Below, one piece after another: positions 10,613 through 19,973 of a DNA stretch of 64,000 nt. The stretch is from an uncultured Paracoccaceae bacterium (GTDB lineage Bacteria > Pseudomonadota > Alphaproteobacteria > Rhodobacterales > Rhodobacteraceae). Made by a program: the position numbers and the translations under genes. Positions within the stretch are counted from its first letter, which is position 1. Every line of letters starts with the position of its first letter. The stretch spans positions 1 to 64,000 of the forward strand of contig CANMKB010000001.1 of the NCBI GenBank assembly GCA_947498415.1, in the 5' to 3' direction. Below the pieces are notes generated by a model. It saw only the letters and a list, made by a program, of their open reading frames with translations, searched no databases and had not been told where the DNA came from.

Positions 10613-10863
10613 AATCCTTCTCCCGCTCCGTTTTCGCACCCGATAGAACACCGGGAGAGACACGGATTTTCTTCTTTAAAAATAACGGATTATGGTGGGT
10701 TCCGGTGAAGTCTTTAGATTATTAATCCAAAGGATTAGCGGGGCTTCCAAAGGGATTCAGCTAGATTAAGCGAATTTTCTGAATGCCCCCCTATATCTTG
10801 TGTCTGAAAGTGCTTTGACCGAATTGCAACATGCACAAACATTTCGCCAAGCTAATGCATGGG

Positions 10864-12285
10864 TCAGTTACTCGCCGCAGAGCTGAGTCGCTGCTGCTTT
10901 TCAGCGCCAATCGCACGGGCCACAAGCAAAGAGCTATCATATGTCACGGGGCCATGTTTACAGGTTTCAAAGATACCCTGAGCCCGGCAATAGGCAAAGA
11001 TTGCGCTGATGGTGCTTGATGTCAGTCGACCCGAAGGCGCTCCGCGATAGGCATCAAGGGCAGCGAGCTCTTTTTGAACAAGATAAACAAAAGACGTTCG
11101 TTCGTGTCCCCGTAAACGCATCGCTGCTTGAACAAAGGCTTCACCCGAGGCTGGCTCAAGCATGTCTGCAATTATCCGCGTCGTACTTGAGTGTTTTCTC
11201 ACGTCGTAGGTCGCACTGACAGATTCAGCCATGCGTTTGTCTTTCGGTAGCAATGACAGGTGATCTTGGACGAGTGCGGCCTGACGGCTCCGAGCATTGG
11301 GGACAAAGGCGCGCAGTTTTTGATAGGCCCGCGCCAAAACAACCGCAGAATGTCGGTTGCCATTCTCTAAGTTCTGCTCCAGCGCAGAAACAATTGCCTT
11401 AACATCGGCCTCTCGCATACGGGTTGACCGACGTTCGTGATTGCGCAGGACAATCGAGGCAGCCGCCGTGTTTCCCGTTTCAGCCATCGCGATCAGGTCA
11501 GAACGCCCAAGTGTAGGGTCAGAATACTCACCCAAGTTGCCCTTATAATGCGCCATCGCCCGCTGTGCTTTGGCTGAACGCAGATCCAACTCGACCGCAC
11601 GATCAAGCGAAGCCTGTGCCCCTTGAAAGTCTCGATTGAAAATTTGCGCTGATGCAAGATCAAGTAAAGCTCGATCATATCCCGCATCTACCGCCTTTCG
11701 GAGCGACTCCGCCGCCATCTTGGTATCTGCAGGCACAGCTGAACCATTCAACAAGTATCGGCCATGTTTCCACAAAGCACGTGGATTTCCTGTTTCAGCA
11801 AGTGCTGCATATAGGGCAAACGCATCTGACTGGGTTCCGCCAATGTCATCTTCGTATAAATCAGCAAGCGCCATTTGCGCACGCGCTGGATCATTGCCAA
11901 CACTCATTTCCTTTAGCGTTGTCAGCCCCTCCTTCGGATCTGAAGCTGAGCCAAAATCCCCTCGCGCGTGGTGAAAGGCCAGCAAAAACCGCGCATAGCC
12001 GCTTCCGGCATCGGTTGCAGATTGAAACGACGCCATCGCCTCGTCTGTTTCGCCCAGGCGCAATTGCAATTGGGCAACCCGTAAAAGCGATTTACGATTT
12101 CCCTTTGCAAAGAGATCTTGCTGGATTTCCAAAGCGCGGCGCAGATCGTCATCTCCCGATGCAGATTTTCGCATCGATTCCGCCAAGTCATAAGCCTTTG
12201 CCATATCCGCAGCTTGGTCAGCGTAAACTGGCCCGGCCAGGCACACACACACCACTGCACTCATTATATACTTTACGCCACGCAT
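10864..12285 (-). CDS. Sel1/TPR-type repeat protein, exported
   Basis: 473 aa; signal-like N-terminus and repeated A-rich helical hairpins (DAGSGYARFLLAFHHARG, DAGYDRALLDLASAQ). Confidence 0.65.
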   Translation of the reverse strand: MRGVKYIMSAVVCVCLAGPVYADQAADMAKAYDLAESMRKSASGDDDLRRALEIQQDLFAKGNRKSLLRVAQLQLRLGETDEAMASFQSATDAGSGYARFLLAFHHARGDFGSASDPKEGLTTLKEMSVGNDPARAQMALADLYEDDIGGTQSDAFALYAALAETGNPRALWKHGRYLLNGSAVPADTKMAAESLRKAVDAGYDRALLDLASAQIFNRDFQGAQASLDRAVELDLRSAKAQRAMAHYKGNLGEYSDPTLGRSDLIAMAETGNTAAASIVLRNHERRSTRMREADVKAIVSALEQNLENGNRHSAVVLARAYQKLRAFVPNARSRQAALVQDHLSLLPKDKRMAESVSATYDVRKHSSTTRIIADMLEPASGEAFVQAAMRLRGHERTSFVYLVQKELAALDAYRGAPSGRLTSSTISAIFAYCRAQGIFETCKHGPVTYDSSLLVARAIGAEKQQRLSSAASN

Positions 12286-12320
12286 TCTTTGTCCTCCTTA
12301 AAGGCCAATGTCCGAAAATG

Positions 12321-12350
12321 AGAAAGGGCCCCCTCCCCTGGGCCCTTTCT
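12321..12350. terminator. bidirectional rho-independent terminator
   Basis: AGAAAGGGCCC-cctccccct-GGGCCCTTTCT, perfect 11-bp stem between the TolC-like and Sel1-like genes. Confidence 0.7.
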
Positions 12351-13717
12351 TAGTTGGTTTGAGAGATGGGCATCTGCGCACTTCCCGCACCAAGAGCAAT
12401 TTGCAACGCAACATAGTTCAACGCTCGCTGACGACGATTTTGGGCAAGGTTTGCCTCTGCATCCAACTTGTTTCTTTGCAAACGTACAAAATCGAGAACT
12501 GAAATCTCTTGTACTTTGAACAGTTCCCGAGACAGCGTCACCGCCTCTGAGTTCAACTTTACAGACTGCGACGACGATCCAACTGCATTGTTGAGCTTTC
12601 GCTGAGCAACCAAAAGGGTCTCAACTTCTTCGACAGCGATCAAAACGCGAGACCGCCACTGCAAAAAGGCTGATTTTGCCCGTGCATTCCGCGCTTGCAC
12701 CCGAGATTGCCGTGCACCTTGATCAAAGATGGGGATATTCAATCCCAATATGGCAATGCCATTGCGCGTCGGACTTAGATCGCTACGGCCAAGGATTGTG
12801 CCAGTCAGATCCAATGTTGGATACCGATCGGCCTCCGCTTCGTTCAGCTCAGCAACCGCCAGACGATACCCACTTTCGGCGCTACGCACATCCGGGCGAT
12901 TAGACAGTAGATCTGCTGGCACACCGGATGACGCACGGAACCGTGGATAAGGTTGTCCGCGATAGGCCAAATTAACCTCGTTTACGCCAGCGACCTTACC
13001 AAGCAAGGTCGCGATCCGATTTTTTTGCCGCTCCACTTCAATGAGCAACACTGAGATTTCAGCCCGCGTTTCTGACACCTCGGCAATCGGCTGCAAAATC
13101 TCAAGGCGCGTTGTGGCCCCCTGCTCACGCAGAATATCCAAATCGCGTGAGGTGCGTTGCCAAGAGCTGAGCTCCTGCCGTTTTAAGGCAAGGCGCTTTT
13201 GTACAAATCGCAGGTCGATATAGGCGGATGTTAGGTTTGAAAGTAAGAACAACCGCGCCGCGTCCAACTCTGCCAGTGCGATCTGAGAACGCGCACGTGC
13301 GGCTTCGTTGCGGTAACGCGCGGTTCCGAAAATTGTGGCGCGTCCTGAAATTGAGCCAAGATCACGATTGCCGCCTAAAGCACTATCAGCCACTTGGGTT
13401 TCAATTCGCCCATTGATATCGACGACAGGCGCTGCGGCAAGAGTCAACGCCCCGGCTTCTTCAACGCGTAGTCGCGCTTGGGCGAGCTGAATGTTATCTT
13501 TTAGCGCGATGGCCACCAATTGATCCAACGTCGGATCTTTGAAGTGGCGCCACCAAGGGCTTTGGATTGATACTTTTTTCGTATTCGCATCCGCCGCCGA
13601 GAATTTAGTTGGTAACGGCGTAGCGGGTTTTTTGTATTCTGTAACTTCAGCGCAGCCTGCGAGCATTAAGCCACACAACCCCGCTTTCAAAAATATTGGC
13701 GCGATGAACGTCCCCAT
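12350..13717 (-). CDS. TolC/NodT-family outer-membrane efflux lipoprotein
   Basis: LMLAGCAEV lipobox; SPWWRHFKDPTLDQLVAIALKDNIQLAQARLRVEEA and NRPDVRSAESGYRLAVAELNEAEADRYPTLDL, typical of NodT-type outer-membrane factors. Confidence 0.88.
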   Translation of the reverse strand: MGTFIAPIFLKAGLCGLMLAGCAEVTEYKKPATPLPTKFSAADANTKKVSIQSPWWRHFKDPTLDQLVAIALKDNIQLAQARLRVEEAGALTLAAAPVVDINGRIETQVADSALGGNRDLGSISGRATIFGTARYRNEAARARSQIALAELDAARLFLLSNLTSAYIDLRFVQKRLALKRQELSSWQRTSRDLDILREQGATTRLEILQPIAEVSETRAEISVLLIEVERQKNRIATLLGKVAGVNEVNLAYRGQPYPRFRASSGVPADLLSNRPDVRSAESGYRLAVAELNEAEADRYPTLDLTGTILGRSDLSPTRNGIAILGLNIPIFDQGARQSRVQARNARAKSAFLQWRSRVLIAVEEVETLLVAQRKLNNAVGSSSQSVKLNSEAVTLSRELFKVQEISVLDFVRLQRNKLDAEANLAQNRRQRALNYVALQIALGAGSAQMPISQTN

Positions 13718-13887
13718 ATCCGGTCTCCTTCTGTCGCCAAATTGAAATGATTTCCAATTCAGTTGTATGATCCGCGTGCATCGACGAATGTCGTGCAGAC
13801 TCGCAGATCATTTGCGAGTTAGACGCCCCCATTTATGTTTGAGTACCAGTTTGTCCCCTGGTGGATCACAGCCCTAAAAGGCTGCAA

Positions 13888-14409
13888 TCACGCTGGAAAT
13901 CCGTGCTTTTGCACAAGTGTCCAGATGTCCACGTTCAGCTGTTCTAGCCGTTCTATGCTTGCATCAATATTCGTCGTTTCATTGCGGGTCACAGGTTCTG
14001 TTTTCCCAACGCGAATGTCTTTACGGCGATCTTGGATGCGCATCATAATTGTTTGCAATCGACCCTCTTCTGGATCGAATGAATAGATGCAGTGGTTGTA
14101 CTTGTTGCGCAGCGTGCTTTCTTTCGTCAGCCGCGAGGTCACTCCCAAGATTTCATCTCGGAGGGCCGCGTCAACTTTCTCAAGTTTGGCAAGCCGTTGC
14201 ACAAGATCCACCCGCGCTCGCGTGGTGCTGAGCGTCAAAAAGATCACCACAGCGGCATCCTTTTCGACCCCAGCCAGCCCAGCAATAAGATGGATGAGCA
14301 AGCTTTCAGTGTTCGTCCACGTATAGTTCAGACGACCGACCCGTCGCAGGATGTCATCCAACACTGGGTCGGTTGTTTGTGGATTATATGCTGCTTCAGC
14401 GGCGCCCAT
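13888..14409 (-). CDS. hypothetical protein
   Basis: 173-aa ORF, no motif recognised; 1-bp gap to the LuxR-type gene. Confidence 0.55.
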   Translation of the reverse strand: MGAAEAAYNPQTTDPVLDDILRRVGRLNYTWTNTESLLIHLIAGLAGVEKDAAVVIFLTLSTTRARVDLVQRLAKLEKVDAALRDEILGVTSRLTKESTLRNKYNHCIYSFDPEEGRLQTIMMRIQDRRKDIRVGKTEPVTRNETTNIDASIERLEQLNVDIWTLVQKHGFPA

Positions 14410-14410
14410 A

Positions 14411-15187
14411 TTATGGCCGACAATGCTGCATCGAATCCACGAACTTCATCGCAGCGGCCGTGCGATTGCTGACCTGAAGCTTTGTTATGATGTGGTGGAT
14501 ATGAAGCTTGATCGTGTGCTCAGACACTTTGAGTTTTGCGGCGATCTGCTTGTTCTGCAAACCATTTACCACCTCTTCCATCACGGCAACTTCTCGCTGA
14601 GTCAGAACGTCTTTCTTAGATTCCTCAGTATCGGTTGCGACGTGTTCAGCCGCAGTCGAACTTTCGGTTTCCAATTGGATTTCCTGCAATTCTGGAGGGA
14701 AATAAGTACCTCCGCTCAGGAATAGGCGCATGACAGCTAGCCAGATATCAATGTTTTGATTCATTGGCAGAAAGCCCTGCACTTCGGCAGTGCCGCCAAT
14801 ATCTTCGAAAACATGTTTCCCCTGGCATTCATTCCAATAGGCCACCACAACACCCGGTGCTTGTTGCATCGGGAAGTCTTCGCTATCGGCATGCGCCAAT
14901 TCTTTGACGTCTTGAATAACATTCTCGCACAGACATGCATCCACAATGATCACGCGAACGGGTGATGACATTGTAGGCAACGTGTTGAGAAATTCGGTGA
15001 CAGTTTCATGTCTCACTGGACATACATCGTCGATTTCCTCGTCAACGATACGCATGACTGTTTGTGTGAAACTTTTTTGCGGTCCAATAAAGACCGCCAT
15101 ATCGCTGCTGATTTGAGAGGCAACCACCTGGTTGGTCTCTAAAGTCAGCGGCGCCACAGCTTTAACACTTGGCATTTGTCCCTCCAA
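14411..15187 (-). CDS. LuxR-family transcriptional regulator with receiver-like N-terminus
   Basis: C-terminal LTQREVAVMEEVVNGLQNKQIAAKLKVSEHTIKLHIHHIITKLQVSNRTAAAMKF is a LuxR/GerE HTH; the N-terminus (VRVIIVDACLCE) is receiver-like but degenerate. Confidence 0.85.
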   Translation of the reverse strand: MEGQMPSVKAVAPLTLETNQVVASQISSDMAVFIGPQKSFTQTVMRIVDEEIDDVCPVRHETVTEFLNTLPTMSSPVRVIIVDACLCENVIQDVKELAHADSEDFPMQQAPGVVVAYWNECQGKHVFEDIGGTAEVQGFLPMNQNIDIWLAVMRLFLSGGTYFPPELQEIQLETESSTAAEHVATDTEESKKDVLTQREVAVMEEVVNGLQNKQIAAKLKVSEHTIKLHIHHIITKLQVSNRTAAAMKFVDSMQHCRP

Positions 15188-15909
15188 CGCTAAGGCGTTT
15201 CAGGACCCATTATTCCCGAACGCCAGGTACTAGCACTAAAGTGGTGCTCCCTTCCCCAAGAAAGCAGACACTTATCCCCAACCGCTCGATTATTAGTTTT
15301 TTATATCTGACTCAGAACTGTTTGAGCACAGAATGTTTATTGTGTGAAATCAACAGTTAAACGATAAGTCGTTAGAGTTGATAGCGTCAATTAACCGAAC
15401 GGTTAATAGCCTTATTCACAAGTTATCCCCAGTTCACCGAATGATTATGTCAACTTTTTGCCACAATTTCAATCTCAACTTGATATTTTCACATTTTACA
15501 CGAATTTTCAGACACTTTCTTGGCTAACCTTAGGGAAATTACAAGGCCAACACTTTGTAATTAAACGATATTTCTTAAATGTTACGCCTGTGACACATAT
15601 GACTACATCTAATCTCCAGCTTACCCTGCGTTGCAAAATCGCAAATTCTGTTCTGGTCCGAAGCGGCAGCTCGGGGTGGGTTCTTTTATAACTGCCCCCG
15701 GTGGGAATTCAGCTCAGCTGTCGTTTTCGGGCCGGCTGTCAAATGAAAGCGAGGGAGGGTACAGCCACAATGACGCGACGCAGCTCGTGGGCTTGGATTA
15801 AGTCAAGCCGTAGCGTGTTCGCGGATTTTCAAACTTCATCAACAGACGTTCGACACTGGTCACTTTAAACAGAGTGTGACCGCTCGAACCCAAATTTGGG
15901 AGAAGTCAT

Positions 15910-17850
15910 ATGCCTGGCAACAGACATCATCATTTATTCGGCCTACAGGGCCAACTACAGGGTCAAGGCCAACTACAAGGTCAGGGCCAAGGCCAACATC
16001 AAGGCCAAAACCAAGGACAGGGCCAAGGCCAAAATCAGGGACAGCATTCTGAAAACCTGAACCTGAATGGCAACGGAAACCTGAACGGGAATGGAAACCA
16101 CAACGGTAACGGGAACGATAATGGGAACCATAACGGTAATGGTAACCTGAACGGGAACGGCAACCTAAATGGCAACGGCAACCACAACAGCAATACCAAC
16201 GACAGCTCTACCAGCTCTGACGCTCTTGGCGCTGGCTTGGGTGCGGGTCTAGGTGCAGCAGCGGCGGGTGCAGGTGCCCATGCGGGTGCTCATTCCGGTT
16301 CTAAGTCCCATTCAAATTCATCCTCTTCTTCCAAGTCAGAGGTCAGCAACAAATCTGACGTCGATGTTGACGTTAAAATTGACCTGTCAGACTGGGAGCC
16401 AACCGATGACGACTTTGCTGACTTTGATCTGAAAGGATCAACAATCGGCGACATCACTATGGCTGATGGAAGCATGGACACGGATGTTGGGGGCGATCAG
16501 CACCTAGCAAAAACACTTCAAAACGCTCTGACAGGTGCAGGCAATGATGTTGGCACAGTCAACACAATGTCGAATGCGCTGCAAGACAACGACAACCTTG
16601 AAGGTGCCGAAGTCAACAACAAGGGTAAGTACTACTCTGGTCAGAAAGCCGAAGGTGGCACTGCAAATTCTGAAGAAGGCATCGACAACGAGTCTGATGG
16701 TGGTTCTGCAGGATACGCAAAAACTTCTGGCGGTGACGGCTATGCCGGTGGCGCTGATGGTGGCGGTGCACTTGCCCTAGGTGGCAAACACTACGGCAAC
16801 GCTGGCGGATACTCCAAAGGTGACGACGGCGGCGAAAGCGGCAACGCGGGCGCAATCGCAGTTGGCCTGGGTGGTCTAGGCGTAGGTGTTGGTGGTTCTG
16901 CTGATGGCGGTACTTCTGGTACAGCAGGTGCTGGTGGTAACGGCGGCAACGGTGGCAATGGTGGCAACGGCGGGAATGGCGGTAACGCTGGTAACGCTGG
17001 TGGTATCGGCGCAGGCGTTGGTGGCGATTCTGGCGCATTGGCCGGTGGTGTCGGAGGTGACTCCGGTGCAGCAGCTGGTGGCGTTGGCGGTAGTTCCGGT
17101 GCAATTGGCGGCGGCGTAGGCGGCGACGCAGGTGCAGCAGCAGCTGGGCTTGGTGGCGGTCTGGGCTTCATTCCAGTTAGCGCAGGCCTTGGTGCTGCAA
17201 ATGCTGAAGGCGGCGACGGCGTAGGCCTCGCAGGTGCTTCTGCTGGCAACGGTGCTGGATTTGCTGGCTCTGACGGTGGTCACGGTGCAGGTATCGCTGG
17301 GTCTTCCGGCGGTGACGCTGGTGGCATCGGCCTAGGGTCTTCGCACTCTGGTGGCAACGACGCTGATGGCGCAGCAGGTGCAGCAGGTGCTGCCGGCGGC
17401 CACGGTGGTAACTCTGGCAATGCAGACGGCGGTATGGCCGGTGGCATGGGCATGGGTATGGGCCAAGGCGGTGGTATCGCTGGCGCATCAACCGGTGCTG
17501 GTGGTGCTGGTGGTGCTGGCGGTGACGCAAGCGGACACGGCGGACAAGCCGGTGACGCTGGCGCACTTGGCGGACACGCGGTTGTCTGGGGCGGTAATGG
17601 CGGCGCAAGCGGTCACGCATCTGCAGACGGCGGCATGGGCGGCAAGACTGGCGGCTCATGGGGTTCCCACAACGGGGATGACGGCTTTGTAAACGGCTAC
17701 TCGACTGCTTCTGCAGACGCGACGCTGGATAACGCAGCTTTCAACCAGAACATCGTTCAAGGTGCCAACGTACTGGGCAACACAGTCGACATGACCGTTG
17801 TTGGTGGAGGCTACTCTTCCACTCTCATCGGCGACGACGACCTGTCCTAA
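15910..17850 (+). CDS. Gly/Asn/Gln-rich low-complexity protein, putative T1SS-exported matrix or fibre protein
   Basis: 646 aa with GQ-rich, N-G-N-rich, GGNGGN and GG(V)GGDSGA blocks; upstream GGGAGAAGTCAT; adjacent to T1SS genes. Confidence 0.75.
   Translation: MPGNRHHHLFGLQGQLQGQGQLQGQGQGQHQGQNQGQGQGQNQGQHSENLNLNGNGNLNGNGNHNGNGNDNGNHNGNGNLNGNGNLNGNGNHNSNTNDSSTSSDALGAGLGAGLGAAAAGAGAHAGAHSGSKSHSNSSSSSKSEVSNKSDVDVDVKIDLSDWEPTDDDFADFDLKGSTIGDITMADGSMDTDVGGDQHLAKTLQNALTGAGNDVGTVNTMSNALQDNDNLEGAEVNNKGKYYSGQKAEGGTANSEEGIDNESDGGSAGYAKTSGGDGYAGGADGGGALALGGKHYGNAGGYSKGDDGGESGNAGAIAVGLGGLGVGVGGSADGGTSGTAGAGGNGGNGGNGGNGGNGGNAGNAGGIGAGVGGDSGALAGGVGGDSGAAAGGVGGSSGAIGGGVGGDAGAAAAGLGGGLGFIPVSAGLGAANAEGGDGVGLAGASAGNGAGFAGSDGGHGAGIAGSSGGDAGGIGLGSSHSGGNDADGAAGAAGAAGGHGGNSGNADGGMAGGMGMGMGQGGGIAGASTGAGGAGGAGGDASGHGGQAGDAGALGGHAVVWGGNGGASGHASADGGMGGKTGGSWGSHNGDDGFVNGYSTASADATLDNAAFNQNIVQGANVLGNTVDMTVVGGGYSSTLIGDDDLS
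15943..16200 (+). repeat. short in-frame repeats encoding (QGQ)n then (NGN)n
   Basis: Repeated ggccaa/ggtcaa units to about 16045, then repeated aacggnaac units to about 16200. Confidence 0.85.
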
Positions 17851-17962
17851 GCCTTAGATTTAAAACTGATTTGCGCGGCTCACGTCGCGCAGATCCACCT
17901 ATAAAAAAGTACTTCGAGCAGATTTTGGTAGACGCATGTCCGAGTGACCGGGGACCAGTATT

Positions 17963-19951
17963 ATGCTTGATGACAAAACAGAAATTATTGCCCATTTTAT
18001 CGGTGTATTTGAATTGAACACAGAGGCCGCGCGCCTCAAACTTCAATACAAAGAATTCGCAGAGCGTCTGGCTGAGAACCCGCAACTGGGTGAACTCTTT
18101 AACATCACAATCAATGTCACAAGTGGTTATGGTCTCGGTGGTTTTATGCCCGATCTGAAGTGGCCATTGTCCTTTGTGAATGTCCCTGTCAGCAACTTTT
18201 CTGTTCTCATTCCAACAGCCTTGGGCTTTGCACCAGCTGGCGTGCCCGTTCTATTTAACGAAGATTTCTTTAATGGCTTTGCGCAGCCCGGTTCTGTCGC
18301 GCAACAAATCTTCACAATTCCACTGCCTTCTTCGATGGCGACGGTCACGGTTCAAGCCAACTTTATGGAGGATATGGACCAGATCACCACCTACGAAGGC
18401 AATGCAGAGTTCATTGATGCCGCAGCTTATAACGCTGGCGTAGATGCTCTGGCGGAAATTGGGCAAACTTTGCAACCGCTTAGAACGCCGGAAGTGGCGA
18501 CGAGCGAAAACGCCATCAAGCAATCTGGGCTTTCCGTTTCAGAACAAATCAACACCTTGTCTGACGAAGGCGTAGAGCCTGCGGTCGAAGGCGCCGAAAT
18601 TTATGTCGCGTTTGATGAAGAGATTTCAGAATTCACTATCAACGGTGAGTCTGGCGAGGAACTGCCAGAAATTGGTGACGTCAGCCATCGTTTCGCGACG
18701 GAAGAAGAGGAAGAAGAAGCCGAAGAAAACACCGGCGAAGCGCAGTCAGCATCGGGTGAAATACTTGATGAGACCTCGCTTGAGGAAGACGCCCACGAAG
18801 TGCTTGCCGGGAACAATGTTCTCTTGAACGAAGCAAACCTTGTCACAAATTGGCTCGATGCGCCGGTCATTTCGGTCATGGGTAAAGTTGTGGTCGCTGA
18901 CGCGATCAGCCAGGTCAACGTCTTCAGCGACGTCGATATGATCAACGGCATGGCGCATCACAGCGGGGAATGCGGCACCGAAACCTATAATGCGGCCCAC
19001 TTCGAATACACGTCGTCACAGCCGGAACAGGAAGAAGGCGAAGTCAAAGAACAAGGCGAAGGCCCACAGAATGTTGTGGTGGTGACCCTTGAGGGCAACC
19101 TGATCAACTACAACTACGTTCAGCAATTCAACTTCGCCAATGATGGCGATCAGCTGAGCATTAGCTTTTCCGCACATGATACGATGATCCAGACCGGGAA
19201 CAACACCTTGGTGAATGCCACAAGCATTCTGGGCCTGGGCTTTCACTATGATCTGATCATGGTGGATGGCGATCTGATTGATGTATCGTATCTGTCGCAA
19301 ACCAACGTGCTGTTTGACAGCGACATGGTGCATTACAGCGGTGAATTTGGCGGCGACCTCACGACATCCGACAACCTTTTGTTCAACTGGGGTAAGATCA
19401 ACAACTACGGCATCGACAAGCACGAAAGCATGAACGAAGCCTATGGCAAAGCATCCAATGCCTTTGCGAATGGCGATCATGACCTGAGTTCCGTTAAAGG
19501 CGATGATGCCTTTGCCAACACCGATTTGCTGCGTGTACTTCACATCAAAGGCAGCATTCTGGACGTTCAGATCGTCGATCAGATCAACGTTCTGGGGGAT
19601 GGCGACCAAATTGAATTTGCCGCATCCACCTTACAAAGCGCAGATGGCGCAAATGTTTCCATCACGACCGGCCAAAACGAACTGATGAACTTCGGTTCGA
19701 TCACAGACGCCGGCATAGATTCTACAATTTATACCAATGAAGGCGCCTACACTGACGCCTTTTTGTACCAAGCGGACTTCGTCACCGATGAAGACCCGCT
19801 CGCGCTCGCAGCCTCGGACACGCTGACGGGCGAAGCCTTCTTGTTCCTCGCAGACGGACTATTGGACCAAGAGCAGGCTGAAGAGACAGGCATGGGCGTT
19901 GAAGCGCCAGCAGAAACGTCAGTCGACGTGATGCAATCCGTGCTTGCTTAA
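17963..19951 (+). CDS. putative type I secreted protein with internal repeats
   Basis: 662 aa; recurring Q-x-N-V-L/F-x-D-x-D motif (ISQVNVFSDVDMING, VQQFNFANDGDQLS, LSQTNVLFDSDMVH, VDQINVLGDGDQIE); no N-terminal signal peptide; next to the T1SS ABC gene. Confidence 0.65.
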   Translation: MLDDKTEIIAHFIGVFELNTEAARLKLQYKEFAERLAENPQLGELFNITINVTSGYGLGGFMPDLKWPLSFVNVPVSNFSVLIPTALGFAPAGVPVLFNEDFFNGFAQPGSVAQQIFTIPLPSSMATVTVQANFMEDMDQITTYEGNAEFIDAAAYNAGVDALAEIGQTLQPLRTPEVATSENAIKQSGLSVSEQINTLSDEGVEPAVEGAEIYVAFDEEISEFTINGESGEELPEIGDVSHRFATEEEEEEAEENTGEAQSASGEILDETSLEEDAHEVLAGNNVLLNEANLVTNWLDAPVISVMGKVVVADAISQVNVFSDVDMINGMAHHSGECGTETYNAAHFEYTSSQPEQEEGEVKEQGEGPQNVVVVTLEGNLINYNYVQQFNFANDGDQLSISFSAHDTMIQTGNNTLVNATSILGLGFHYDLIMVDGDLIDVSYLSQTNVLFDSDMVHYSGEFGGDLTTSDNLLFNWGKINNYGIDKHESMNEAYGKASNAFANGDHDLSSVKGDDAFANTDLLRVLHIKGSILDVQIVDQINVLGDGDQIEFAASTLQSADGANVSITTGQNELMNFGSITDAGIDSTIYTNEGAYTDAFLYQADFVTDEDPLALAASDTLTGEAFLFLADGLLDQEQAEETGMGVEAPAETSVDVMQSVLA

Positions 19952-19973
19952 TCCTTGTTTGGGGAGAGTAAAC

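Noticed and set aside
11652-12353. ORF 11652..12353 (+, 233 aa) opposite the Sel1-type gene
   Set aside because: Antisense to a well-supported exported TPR/Sel1 protein; His/Pro/Gln-rich translation typical of a shadow frame
15943-16200. Possible CRISPR array in the short repeats
   Set aside because: Units are short, in-frame coding repeats with no unique spacers and no cas genes
16613-17659. Antisense ORFs (16613..17104, 16791..17249, 16876..17283, 17177..17659) giving HRHR- or PPP-rich proteins
   Set aside because: Produced by translating the Gly-rich repeat gene on the wrong strand; the biased codon pattern keeps other frames open by chance
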